Shown here: positions 37,001 to 48,531 of the stretch, in pieces | How the letters are laid out: the number at the start of each line of letters is the position of its first letter | Position numbering within the stretch: position 1 is the stretch's first letter | Source of the DNA: Pachyseris speciosa | Lineage: Eukaryota > Cnidaria > Anthozoa > Scleractinia > Pachyseridae | Length of the DNA: 64,000 nt | Reading direction: 5' to 3' | NCBI GenBank assembly: GCA_016490735.1 | Contig: JAEMWC010000371.1 | Coordinates: 692,001 to 756,000, forward strand | Notes under the pieces: generated by a model | Database searches by the model: none | The model's input: only the letters and a program-made list of their open reading frames with translations | What the model was told of the DNA's origin: nothing | Position numbers and translations under genes: made by a program

Positions 37001-40000
37001 ATAAGAACCATTTTAAACTGATTACCATATGGGTTGATCTTTTTCAAAGACGTTAACGTTGCATGTCTTTCTGTTGAGATCTAAAACCAAAAATGCTTGT
37101 GTATAAACATGTTCTTAGTCTTGAAATAACCTGATTTTGCCCCGTTATGACCAAAAAATAACCTGACATAGCCCCTTTAAATTCACTCCCAAAGTTGACC
37201 AGCATTGAAATTCTCTTTACAATTTATATATGCTGCCAAGCAAGGTTATGAGAATTAAGAAAATTACAATTAGTGGATAACATTTGATATAACACCAAAT
37301 TCTCAGGAATAGTCAACAAAGAAATGTATCAAATAAGAATGATCCTCGCAGTTTGAACAATTTAGCAATTGCGAAAAGAAGCCTGAAAAAAATTAGACTT
37401 AACGGGGTTTAACCCGTACCTCGCAATTACCGGTTGATGCTCTAACCAACTGAAAAAGCCACTCTTAGCAGGTCATTTTTCATATAATCCTGAAAGAAAT
37501 GAGTATGAATGTATATGAAATGAATCATATATGAAAAATAAATCAAATTAGTCCTCGCATTATAACATTATCAATTCGAAAAGAAGCCTGAAAAAAATTC
37601 AGGACTTCAAGAACCGTGACCTCGCGATTACCGTACGATCTAACCAACTGAGCTATGAAGCCATCTGATTGTATCATTTGGGAGCAGGTCAGTGGCTTCA
37701 TAGCTCAGTTGTCTAGAGCATCGCAGTAATCGCGGTCAGGTAAAACGTTGAATGAATTTTTTTCATCCTTTTGCAATTGCATAAATTGCGTTCATAACTG
37801 CGAATCACTTCATTTGATTTCATTTCCGCAGTCAATATGATCATTTCATATACATTCATAAAGAAATGTATGATAATCAGTCAGGAGAATCAGCTTTCAG
37901 ATCTTGGGAGTAAAAGGGTTAACAAAAAATACTACTAAATTGAAAGCTTGGCAAAAGACAGGTGAACATGAATTTATTTTGGCTAAACCATCAGCTGTCA
38001 TATGGGTAATTTTAATGGGAGACAAGTTATGTTTTTGTACCTGTCGTTTTGCTACATGTATGCTCAGATCACTCCTCGCAAAAGGGGTTTTGGTTATGAA
38101 GAATCTGCAGGAGTTTTTTTATTTTGGTTTGTGTACAGTAGCTGGCTTATGTCTAATTTCTGTTTCCTGTACCGGGTGTTCTCAGGGGTTTCAATAAAAT
38201 TTGAAGTAGGCAGTGAGTTGGAGTAGAGTAGGCAATGATATTAAAGAAAAAATAAAGAATCATTCTTTAATTACTTCAATTTAGGGAAAAATAGCCGACA
38301 TCTCAGATGAAGTAGCCGATGCTTTTCGTCGGACGTCGGTGCTTATTGAAACTACTGCGTTCTATATCAATAGGCACAAGTGGTGGTGGAGAATTGTCAG
38401 TGGAAGCAACTGTTGATATTGGGGCAGATACTGTTGCCATGGTTTCTGGTGCTCAAGCTGTGTCTCAGACAGTTGACGATACCGGAACTGAGTTGGATGA
38501 AGGAGAGGAAGCAGCTGTTACCATACAAAGTAAAGCTATTGGTCTGAAGTATAAATCTACTAGTGTTCTATCATGAATGCCATTCTCTGATTGACTATGC
38601 TACCGTGTACTTGCTATCTATTCTGTGGTAGATAGTGAGGCGCTTTTAGGGTAAAATTCCGACAGGTGACATGGCTCTGAAACTGCAACATAAAGGAGCT
38701 AAAATGATAACAAACGACAAGACCACCACATGAAATTACGACAGCGATGAAGGGAAAAGCAAAAATAGACGACATTGGTGTTTTGTAGATTAGACAATGA
38801 CTCCCAGGCATTCAGCCAGAAGAAATTGAATTTTACCAAGTGAAACAATGAGCTGTGATGGCAGATTTACTCTTTTCTGAGTCTTTTCTCTTAATTCCTA
38901 TCTTGCACTTTGCAAGGCTATTCAATTTAATTGACAATAAACTTATGTAGTATATCCAAGGATACAGGGAGGGATAGAATGTTTTGGTGACAGAATGTTG
39001 AGAACACATTTACCATTAACGTTCTGGACTTAAACATCTCATATGTCGATATCAGTGTCTTTGGACGAAATTCCGACAGCGACATGCGAACCTTCTGAAA
39101 TTGTGAGTGAAAAGGTTTCAAACTCAGACAAGGAATATGAAGAGCCCCCCTAACAGGGCCTTGATAGTGAGTAGCAGTGGTCAACAAAATGGAGGCCGCT
39201 TCTTCATGTTTCGAAGTGTCTGCAAGGAGGATTTAGATAATTAACCTGTTAGTTTTGAACGACTAGTAGATTTATACTAAAAATAAAAACAATTAGATTA
39301 TTTACTCTTGATTTCTATGCGTGACAGCTGATTTGCACTGCGCCCTCATCAGCTATCATGCAATAGAAATCTCCAGATCATAATCCAATTGTTAAGTATA
39401 TTAGTGTTTCAAAAAGTTCTGAAGTGGAAACATTCAAATACCAATTCAAATACCAATTAGCTGTCCATGAGACCATTTTTTTGAGAGTCATACTAAGGAA
39501 CATTCCCTACCCCCCCCCCCCCCCACACACACACACACACACACACCCCTATTAAAAAGTAAAATAACACCAAATAAATTGACAAATCCGGAAATTGTGG
39601 TGATTGACAGTTAGGGTAAAGATAATCAACTACCAGTAATAGAGTTTAAGAATGGCTAAACGACACTAATTTCTGGCTAAATATCCATTTGTTGTAGTTA
39701 TATTTATAACCTAACTCTTGCTTTTTGAGCTTGGAAGGTGCCTCAGCTACCCTTAAGTTGATCAGTCTGTCTTTTGAAGTAATTTGTTGCTTGTTGGAGT
39801 TAAAATAATTAATCTGTGTACCCTGCAGAGCCTATTGCTACCAGGACCCCAACAGGCAAGAGGAAGCTAAGTGATGGCCCCAGGGTATGTGGGCAGTGTA
39901 ACAAGAGCTTCAAGTATCCATCAGATCTTAAGAAGCACTTACAGATTCACACAGGTAAGTGTTAAAGTGTTCAGCAATTTTACATTTTAGTGGGAATGAA

Positions 40001-43000
40001 TATTAAACTCAAGACATGGTAAGTTTTGCTTCAGAGGAGAATTTATTAATTTTCATTGTAGTTGAATCACAAAAGGTAAAATGTTAAATATGACAGGCCA
40101 TTCTTTAAAGGAAATTTGGTTTTTCAACTCCTTCTCATCCCATTGGTTAGGACACGTTTTACTTGACTTAGTCCTCTTTGCCCCTTGTGAGGCATAGGGC
40201 TTCCACGCTCTGCACCATACTCTGTTATTTGCTCTCTGTTAAGCCTCACCACATGTCTTCCTGATGCTATCAAGCTCTTTTGTTACTGTACCTCTCCACA
40301 ACTGTTTTGGCCTTCCCCTTCTCCTCTTCCCTTGCGGATTCCACTTCTTGGCCATTCTGGTTGTGTTCTCACTCTCCTTCCTCAAGGTACAGTATGTCCA
40401 ATTAGGACATGTCTACAGGAGAGTTTTACCCCAAATATTTTTCCCTAAAATAAATCTTGAGCACCTGCTCAAAACGTATTGTGTCTTTTAGTGCCTTTTA
40501 ACACCAAATCTTGACTTCTATAGACTGTAAACTTTCCAAAATCTAGCCCAGCATCTATTACACAACCCAGCTAGCAAGGGCGTGGTAAGGGGCACTTTCC
40601 TTTGGGGTATTAATTTTCATTGTAGATGAATCACAATAAAAGGTAAAAATGGTAAATACAACAGGTCATTCTGTAAAGGAACTTTGGTTTTTCAACTCCT
40701 TTGCATCCCATTTTGGTTAGGACGTGTCTACAGGAGAGTTTTAGCAAGGTGAGCAACCATTCCCTTTTCAGAGCAAAGAGCTCAGAGCAGACTATGCATC
40801 CATGTACTGGACCAAGAATCACTAGAGAACACTTAAAAGTGAATTTAATTTATTTTCACCTTTTGTGACAGACATCAAGAAGTTCAAGTGCAATGACTGT
40901 GGCCGATTTTTCCGCCGTTTGCATCAGTTAAATGTGCACCAGCGCATTCACTCTGGTGAGAAGCCCTACGTGTGCAACAGGTGTGGTCCTCATCCTAATT
41001 TAATTAACAAAATAATCTTAAAAATGCCATATTGAAAGTGTGTTTCAGCAAGTGAATAGTGATAGTTGCTTGATTTAATTAGTGAGGCTATTTTTCTCTG
41101 GTGTTGAAATCTGCAAAAGACATTGGAATATTATCAGCTTGTCACACCCTTTCTGGTGATGTGGATTATGTTAGGTTATATACAGGTGTAATCGTTCAAA
41201 CCGTGAGTTACAGCAAGAAAGTTCTGCTCCATTGCTGCTGTTTTGTCTGATGTCACCACTTTCGGATTTCATCCACAGACTTGAATGTTATACTCATCTT
41301 GTACAACATATTGGGGAAACAACTCATCAATAACACTCATTTTAATGGGCACACTTTAAAATTGTAGAACCATTTTGTACAGCGTAATAAACAGCAGAAA
41401 TAGACTGTTGAATTGGCTGGTCTAAGTTTCAATGTGGCCAAAGTGAATTTTTACCTGCAGAATCATAGGTGAGAACCATACCACATTACTGTAGGTTTGG
41501 CTAGAGGAAGGCAGAAATGGTTGATACTTTCTGTCTCTATTAAAACCCAAATTAGTTGGTTTTATTCTAAGCTCAAACAAATCCTTTGTGGATTCAGTTC
41601 CTTGTGATCTGTAATTCAAAAGAGATGTTTCTTAATCCACGCAACAAGTCCACTTAAACCCTCCAAAGCCCTGAAAAGATCCTACAGGATTTTATCCAGT
41701 GCTAATGTGACATGCACTTGAAATAAGGTTCTTATTGCGCGACGTGGGAGTCTGTTACGGCTTTAAGAGCACGTTTTCAAGCATCAGTCTTATGTAATGA
41801 TAGTCTGGGATAATACTTCAAGTCATCAAGTGTGAAAGCACTTCTGGTCTTAATAACCGGAAGTGTGTTTTGTTGTGATATAACCTCGCCGACGACCTTG
41901 GACGAAAACCTGCAGACACCTGCACTTTAACATTTATCCAGCGTGAAGTGCTAATGTCAGCGATCGCACTGTCGAGGCATTTAACTCCTAGTTCACCCTT
42001 TCAGTTTTCAGCCATCATCGTCCGACTGGAGTTTAGAGCTCTGAGGGTATTAAAACTTGAGACTATTTCTGCACAAGCTTTGCTAAGTCCATTATTGAAA
42101 TTTCTGAAAATCTGTGAAACACAGATTTCTCGGCTTTAATTTTCCATGTCCCACTGACGGACTTCAACTGAGGAAAGAAGCCATTTTCCGAGTAATTAGG
42201 ACATTTTAAGACATTTTCCAAGGATTATGTCTCATTAGGAGACACACTACAAAGTCGCGAATTTTCTCCCACATTATTTTGCTAAAAAGCGTCCTTTAAA
42301 CGGGTGGTACTTTAATCGTCTTCTTAGCTCCCTACCTTAACCTAAAATCTTAAAGTGTGAAAGCCACTGCGTTACTTTCATGTGGTACTGTTTTTTATAC
42401 AAGGTGGTTCTCGGTAACTTTCAAGCCCGTTGGTGAAATCCTAAGTGTAACCAGTTAAAAAGAACGTTGATGAGCAGAACGTTAACCTTTTAGGAAGCAG
42501 ACATGAGTATGTACTTTAAAGGAGCTCGGTCACGATATTTTGGGTCATTATTAAAGACATAAAAATTCATTTAAATAATGGGAAACAGTGAATAACAATT
42601 TGTCAGGGAAGGTAAGCACAAAGAGACAAGAATAAATGCAAATATGGCGAGGATGGTGAAGGATGGATTACAAATGACATTTTTGAAACACTGAGGCTAA
42701 ACTTTTCAAAATCCAAAGACCGACGTAGCTCCTTTAACTTTCTCAGGTTTCAGACGGATGTTTTCTAGCATTTCTCTTCATATGCTAGGCGGGGCTAAAG
42801 TACACAGGTCACATTCCACAGGTCAACATACAGGTCACTACGGAAGCCCAGGGGGCCACTGACCTGTTTTGTTTTTCTTTGACTTTTCATTTTTACTTTT
42901 ACATTCCGTTTTGAGTTAGTTTGCTATATTTAATTTTTGTTTTAGTTTACTCTTTTAAGGTTTTCAGTTTTGCTTTCAAGTTCTATTTTTCATCGTTCGT

Positions 43001-45203
43001 TTGATTTTATTTTTTGATTATTTAATTTTGTTTTTAGTTTAATTTCTAAGTTTGTCAATTTGTTTTTTCAGTTTTCCGCTTTTTAGTTTTTGTCTTTTTG
43101 GTTTTTGTCTTTTATGTACAAACAGTAAAACTGAAAACTAAAAAGCGAAAACTGAAAAACAAATTGACAAACTTAGAAATTAAAACTAAAACACAAATTA
43201 AATAATCAAAAAACAAAATCAAAACGAACGATGAAAAAAATAAAACTTGAAAGCAAAACTGAAACCTTAAAAAGAGAAACTAAAACAAAAATCAAATAAT
43301 AAGAAACTAAACTCAAAACGGAAAATGTAAAAGTAAAAATGAAAAAGTAAAAAAGAAAAACAAAACAGGTCAGTGACCCCCTGGCTTCCGTAGGTCACCG
43401 TGCTACAGAGAAATAAAGAAGCCCAAAAGTGACTCCTAGCCCTAATCACGATCCAAAATTTTGTTTTGGATTGAGGAGAAACTGTTTGGCTTAGTTACCA
43501 ATCAACAAAGCTGTGACCTGTACCTGTGACCTGTGGAATGTGACCTGTACTTTAGACCCGCCTTCATATGCTCGATTACCAGCCGTTGTTTCGGGAAACT
43601 GATGAGCCCGCGCTCATATACTCCGGACCCGAATCGAGCCTATACTCTTCATAGTACAAGTGACACTATCACGTGTTTGTACTGTTTTGTGTGTAGGTGT
43701 GGCATGGCGTTCCGCCACGACTCCACAGTCACCATGCATATCAGGACCCGGCACGATCACTTGCGTCCCTTCAAGTGTGATGAGTGCGGTAGCCTGTTTG
43801 GTCGCCTCTCTCACCTCAAGAAACATATCCGCAAAGTGTGTGGTGACAACAAGAACAAGGAGAAGCCGATAGCTCAGTGCCGCTTCTGTGATGTGACCTT
43901 CCCGACAAAGGGGGACTTGAGAAAACATTTGCTGAACTGCGAGAAGAAAGGTACGGAATGGTTTATTCTTACGAATAAGTTTTTTTAATGCTGTGTGAAA
44001 AGCGCATTCCTTGTTCCATCATTTTACCATTGTTCTCGAAGTCTAGTATGCTTTACTGTGCTAAAAGGGTAACTTCCGTCACAGGGAATCACAGTTTTGT
44101 ATGACGACCACTGAAATTGATTTACCTTTGTCTCACTGTCTTTGGTTGCCGGATTTGGAAGGGATTTGCATCAATGCAATGGTAGTTTATCTGTGCGATT
44201 TAGGTGTTTAAGTCGTTTCAAGTGAGTCAGAAAAGGAAGCTGGAGTTTCAAGTTTGGAGAAGATCATCGTCACTCCCTTGAAGAACTTACTTGCATGCTT
44301 GATGTAAATACCATCTAAGGTCTCTAAGAAGTTGAATCAGTTTAGGTTTACGAAATAATTGTAAAATTGATCTAAGGCACTTGGGTTCCTTGTATGCGTC
44401 CTCTCATTGACTAATGCTGTGATGCTTTGCGCTTTTTAGAAGCCAAAGTGAAGGCCAAAGAAGTCACTCTGCATATCTGTGAGACCTGCAACAAAGAGTT
44501 TGCCAGTCCGTACAACTTGCGCCGACATCAGCTGACGCACACAGACGAGAAACCCTATCAGTGCGACGTGTGCAACAGACAATTCAAAGAGAAGTCCTCA
44601 CTCACCAAGCACATCAAACGTAAACACACTGGGGTGGACCAGGGCAGCCAAACGGACGAGACAGGGGAGCAGGAGGATGGTTACGTCAATGTTGACGTCA
44701 TAGCCGAGTCAGCAGCAGCCAGTGGTGTTACTATGGAAACTGAAGAAACTGTTGAGGCTGGTATTGCTGGTGAGAGCGTGGAAGAGACATCCACTGTGGA
44801 CGCAAGCTCTTTGATTCCAGGTGAAGCCCAGGGTAACGGACAGCAGGTGACCGAGGTGGTACAAGCTAGCAGTGAGGTGGAGATGGCGACAGTAGAGCTC
44901 AGTCTTGCCAGTGCTGCTGCTGGTTCAGCTCACTCCCAAGATGCCTCCGCACTGCAGGCTGCAGTGGAAGCACTGGTGTCCGCTAGTCAGCATCAGATAG
45001 CCGGAGCTCAAGAGGCCATAGAAGAAGACGCTTCCTCTGGAAAGGAAATCTTCGAGGGTGTGACATCTCAGGATGCTGAGGGTGCGGCTGCGCTTATGGC
45101 GGTGTACGTACCGGAAGTGAAACAACCGGAAGTCAATCTACAAGTGGAATATGTACAGACTACTGAAGGAGACCAGGAGATGGCTGCTGAAGAAGAGAGT
45201 TAA
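34060..45203 (+). CDS. Seven-finger C2H2-type zinc-finger protein with acidic flanks
   Basis: Seven exons: 34060-34132, 35936-36653, 38374-38529, 39829-39954, 40872-40980, 43697-43950 and 44440-45203 (TAA). Likely a nuclear DNA-binding regulator. The N-terminus ([19 protein letters not shown]) leads into a Glu/Thr/Ser/Gln-rich region in exons 2-3. Finger 1 is in exon 4 (C-x2-C-x12-H-x3-H), finger 2 in exon 5, and finger 3 is split between exons 5 and 6 inside its Cys pair (YVCNR|CGMAF). Fingers 4 and 5 end HIRKVC and HLLNC, so they are C2HC variants. Fingers 6 and 7 are in exon 7, with TDEKPY as linker, followed by a Glu/Ala/Ser/Val-rich acidic tail ending EEES. Phases match from exon 3 on. 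Exon 2 contains an apparent frameshift, and the exon 2/exon 3 phases do not agree (separate entry). I do not recognise a named orthologue. Confidence 0.9.
35936..36653 (+). pseudogene. Zinc-finger gene exon 2 with apparent 1-nt deletion
   Basis: From the acceptor at 35935 one frame is open through [19 protein letters not shown], then runs ...[11 protein letters not shown] and stops at 36538-36540. The next frame is open and compositionally continuous from about 36500 ([20 protein letters not shown]) to the donor AAG|GTGAGC at 36653. Adding one base near 36481-36510 would join them. Even then the exon ends in phase 0 while exon 3 needs phase 1, so either another exon lies in the 1.7-kb intron 2 or there is a second indel. 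The rest of the gene looks intact, so an assembly error is a serious possibility. Confidence 0.7.
37375..37800. mobile_element. Cluster of tRNA-derived SINE fragments
   Basis: Three tRNA-like heads: minus at about 37470-37391, minus at about 37690-37565, plus at about 37691-37760. Each carries an A-box-like word (AGCTCAGTTGGTTAGA or a variant), and the first a GGTTAAACCCC B box. Two share a downstream 'cctgaaaaaaatt' body and 'aaaagaagcctg'. The second and third are head to head and form an inverted repeat centred near 37690. In intron 2 of the zinc-finger gene. Confidence 0.7.
38182..38357 (+). mobile_element. MITE family B, copy 3 (diverged)
   Basis: Begins TCAGGGGTTTCA and ends near TATTGAAACT, with 'gtaggca' words as in the other copies. 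Its end is only about 16 bp before the acceptor of exon 3 (38374). Confidence 0.6.
38548..39278. mobile_element. 731-bp inverted-repeat element after exon 3
   Basis: The ends AGTATAAATCTACTAGT and ACTAGTAGATTTATACT are a perfect 17-bp inverted repeat. The interior includes 'aattccgacaggtgacatgg'-type sequence also found near 19250. The right half is related to 21483-21735. It starts 18 bp after the exon 3 donor. Confidence 0.65.
39510..39547. repeat. C15 followed by (CA)n
   Basis: Homopolymer C run directly joined to a CA dinucleotide run, in intron 3 of the zinc-finger gene. Confidence 0.9.
40430..40595. mobile_element. MITE family A, degenerate third copy
   Basis: 'accccaaatatttttccct', 'aaataaatcttgagcacctg', 'accaaatcttgac' and 'aatctagcccagcatct' match the left half of family A copies at 13382 and 27891; the right half is reduced to 'ggggcactttcc'. 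In intron 4 of the zinc-finger gene. Confidence 0.55.
42516..42737. mobile_element. 222-bp MITE in intron 5 of the zinc-finger gene
   Basis: The ends TTAAAGGAGCTCGGTCACG and, inverted, TTAAAGGAGCTACGTCGGTC match for about 20 bp. Confidence 0.65.
42783..43566. repeat. 784-bp palindrome / foldback element
   Basis: Outer arms contain 'taaagtacacaggtcacatt' and its near-complement at about 43534-43554. Inner arms (about 42829-43117 and 43126-43398) are near-perfect complements over some 270 bp ('acttttacattccgttttga', 'cgttcgtttgattttatttt', 'cagttttccgctttttagtt'). The left inner arm is T-rich and the right A-rich. A segment of about 115 bp (43399-43513) lies only in the right half. It ends 130 bp before exon 6. 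Confidence 0.9.
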
Positions 45204-45312
45204 CTACATACGTGTGCTGAACTTCTTTTTAAAGTGTTGTTTGAGTTATTATAACGTAACTCCTTAGGAACTTTACTGCAGCCGTTTTGAGTTGTTCTGA
45301 GGCATTCTGTGG

Positions 45313-45497
45313 GGCCGTTCACAGTTACCAGTTTGATAGATTCTAGATCGACATAGGTATGTTATGACCTACTGTGAAGTGTGAACGTTCATATGATCCG
45401 ATATCGATCTAAACTAGATCTCCTTTAGAGGTGGTCGCGAAGCGATCCGATATCGATTCCACTGAGATCGATCTTAAATTGATTTGAATGAACGGCC
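45313..45497. mobile_element. Short inverted-repeat element in the zinc-finger gene 3' UTR
   Basis: The ends GGCCGTTCA and TGAACGGCC are perfect inverted repeats. The interior has repeated 'gatcgat' and 'ccgatatcgat' words. Lies between the stop codon and the putative poly(A) signal. Confidence 0.55.
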
Positions 45498-45699
45498 ACC
45501 GTAATGCTTAGTTTTATTGATTTACTGACTCTACCCGGCTTGGTTTTGACTATATACAGCCTCTAGCCATTTAACGGGGATTACATTTCATTTACTTATG
45601 TGATATAGTGTAGCGTAAAAGTAGTGTTATTCAGTGTGAATTCCTGTTTTTACTTTCTTGTACATTAAATACTTAGTCTTATATTAAACATACAACTTA

Positions 45700-45705
45700 A
45701 ATAAA
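45700..45705 (+). promoter_or_regulatory. Putative polyadenylation signal of the zinc-finger gene
   Basis: AATAAA about 500 bp after the stop codon at 45203, in an A-rich stretch; the first canonical signal found after the stop. Confidence 0.4.
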
Positions 45706-47390
45706 AGTAAAAAACAAACAAATGCTGCATCCGCAGTAGATGACTATACAGCTCACTGCGTCGAATAATTTTTTAGAATGATTTTCCGACAGTTTTCAGT
45801 TTATCTTGAGTGATCGTTATTAGGCTTTACATTTTTTTTATTCACCTTGGCTACGAGAAAAAGTGTACGATTGAATGCACTATTATGCTTATATTCTTTT
45901 ACCAAAAAATAGATTGTGCTGCGCAGTCTTCGCCCGAAATTGTGTGTAAAACGATCTTTCCAACGACGTTGAGCCTTGTAGATTATATTTTCTTCTGTCA
46001 TTGCAGTGAAGTGGACTTGTTTAAAAATAACTGAAACAAAAAGTAAAACAAACATTACTGAAGGGTGTTTGCAGGGCATAGTTAACCAGAAAATCCACAA
46101 TTACTGTTTTGGGAATCCATGAATTGATGCCCAAACTGTTCTCGTTGTGAGAGGCCTAAGTAAAACCGCTGAGCAGGGTGAACGTGGGACAATAAGAGAC
46201 ATACGTGCGTCCGTATTCACTTCCCTCGCCTGGACTGTTTGTCGCTGAACACTTAAAAATTTTCATTTATAGTTACCTTACTCATTGCAGAACTATTTAC
46301 TGGCTTTTCAGACCTTATCTTTTGTTTCATATTGGGTACAATGAGTTATCGACGCCCACCAGACCCTACAACAATATCACTGGCAACGAAAATCGTTATC
46401 AAATACACCAAGCGAAAATAAGGGATGGCGAATGGTAAATCCGAGAATTTGCGAGACAACGAGACTTCTATTTTCTGCGCGCCCTAGACTTTCTTAGCCT
46501 TGCAAAAAAAAATCGAGACGACGTTGCGAAAAAAATGTAGACGGCGAGACCGGTGAAATTTGAAAAAACATACTGCGAGACAGGCATTTTTTTTAAGAAC
46601 CATTCGCCACCCCTAAAATAAACTGCTCGGGGAAGAAGTATGACCAAGCCTCTCGATCTTCGTTCTGAGCAAAACACCTAACCACTATGGTATCAGTCAC
46701 CAAGGATTATGACCTCTATACACTGGTGATGTTTTTTGTGGTGGAGGGGTGTATCGTAAGAGTAATGTTCCTTTTACGAAGTCTACTGTTTTTCATTCTT
46801 CTTAATCACTGTGTTGTTCTTGCTCTGTGTTGTTTTCCTTCTGTTGTGTCCTTTGTAGTGTACCTTTATTCCTGGTATGTGGAAACAGCCATCCCTTTGC
46901 TTTAGGATAGTGAAGTACATAAGGAGAGTGGACGGTGTAGCGTCCGGTGATTGCTATGACTTGCTCCTCTCCCCTGGGTAAATTTCCCAAAAACAATGTT
47001 ATATTGGTTCCGGAATTCTAATTTCAAGTGCGGTCCTAATACAACTCAATTAATAAAGATATCAATTAACCACAGTACATGTTTATTGGATATAGATAGT
47101 GGCAGCCACCCAGGTTATCTTGAGGTAATAAAAACAGCCAGCTTAGTGATCATGAATATCCGAAAAAACAAATTTAAAATCCCGTTAGAGTGCCTCCATC
47201 AAACTCGATTTGTATTCTAGTTTTGCATTGTTCTAACAGTTTTAAGTTACCTTCCATCCCCAGAATAAGAGCTTGAGTCATTCAAGTTTGTCCAACAAAC
47301 GTTTGAATTAGTGGTTTTAAACCGGTGTGACCATCCAAATGAAAGCTTCTGAGCAATACCTTGCTATATTGGACATGGTGCTTCTAGCTT

Positions 47391-48341
47391 TTGAAACAGC
47401 TGACGAAATCTTTTATTCTGTTTAATGTACAAAGTGGTTCTTACTTGGAGCAATATATATATATATTCCTGTTATATATCAATGATCTTCCGAATTGTTT
47501 ATCCAATTGTGAACCGAGGATGTACGCCGATGACACCCACCTTACATATGCAGGTGATTGTGTAGACAATTTGCAGTTGTATGTAAACCAAGACTTAGAA
47601 AATGTCCACAATTGGTTGAGAGCAAACAAACTTACGCTAAATATGACTAAAACCGAGTTTATGCTCATCGGTTCAAGGCAGAGATTAAGTACTCTCACAG
47701 ATTCTCCGACACTCACAATTAATAATAATCAAGTTAGCCAGGTCACCACCGCAAAATCTCTTGGAGTGACCATCGATAACAAACTCGACTGGAGCGGTCA
47801 CATCGATAAACTAACGAAGAAGATCGCTTCTGGAATTGGGGCAATAAAACGAATAAGACACCTTGTCCCTCAAGCGACTTTGCATCTAATATATCAAGCT
47901 CTGATTCAGCCACATTTTGACTATTGCAGTATTGTTTGGGGAAACTGTGGGATAACTCTGCAGAACAAGGTACAAAAACTACAAAACAGAGCAGCCCGTG
48001 TTTTGACTTATTCAAATTATGATGCTGATGCCTGTCACTTGTTTGAGCACCTGGGATGGAAAAACCTAGCTTCCCAACAACAAATACAAAGAGCCATAAT
48101 GGTCTATAAGTCTCTGCACGGTTTAGCTCCAGACTATTTATGTTCAAAATTTGAAAGGCGAGAAAACACCTATAACCTAAGAGACTCTGAGAATAAACTT
48201 AATGTTCCATTGCCGCGCACAAACTACTATAAAAATAGCTTCAGCTATAGTGGTGCCACTCTTTGGAACAGTCTTCCATGTGACGTAAGACAAGCAGAGT
48301 CTCTTAGGATATTTAAACGTTTAATTAAAGAAGTACGTTGA
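47391..48341 (+). pseudogene. Reverse transcriptase C-terminal half of a non-LTR retrotransposon
   Basis: 316-residue open frame. It begins in the middle of a reverse transcriptase: LLYINDLPNCLS, then the catalytic YADD box (residues 45-48), LNMTKTEFMLIG, and the thumb region LGVTIDNKLDWSGHI with QALIQPHFDYCSIVWG. It ends with the usual tail (LFEHLGWKNL, LHGLAPDYL, WNSLPCDVR). The fingers and the upstream endonuclease are missing, so it cannot be autonomous, but the remaining frame has no stop or shift, which suggests a young insertion. The clade looks CR1/L2/Jockey-like; I cannot decide further. The first about 20 codons (before 47455) are probably not element sequence. Confidence 0.88.
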
Positions 48342-48531
48342 GGCACGGCATTCGTGGAAAGCAGCTTTTAGTTAGGTCCATGTTTTAAAAGTATAGTGTT
48401 TTATAAATAGTATAGTTAAGTATAGTGTTTTATAAATAGTATTTGAGTATTTTATCCATTTAATGCATTACTTGTAGCTGATGAATTGTCCGTGGGTAAA
48501 TAAAGACTATCTATCTATCTATCTATCTAAT
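47450..48531 (+). mobile_element. 5'-truncated LINE with (ATCT)n tail
   Basis: Contains the reverse-transcriptase half ORF, a 3' UTR with a directly repeated 'agtatagtgttttataaata' (about 48390 and 48419), and ends in (CTAT/ATCT)n at 48509-48531. The 5' junction lies near an (AT)n run at 47454-47466, next to a diverged copy of the 93-bp repeat. No clear target-site duplication seen. Confidence 0.8.
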
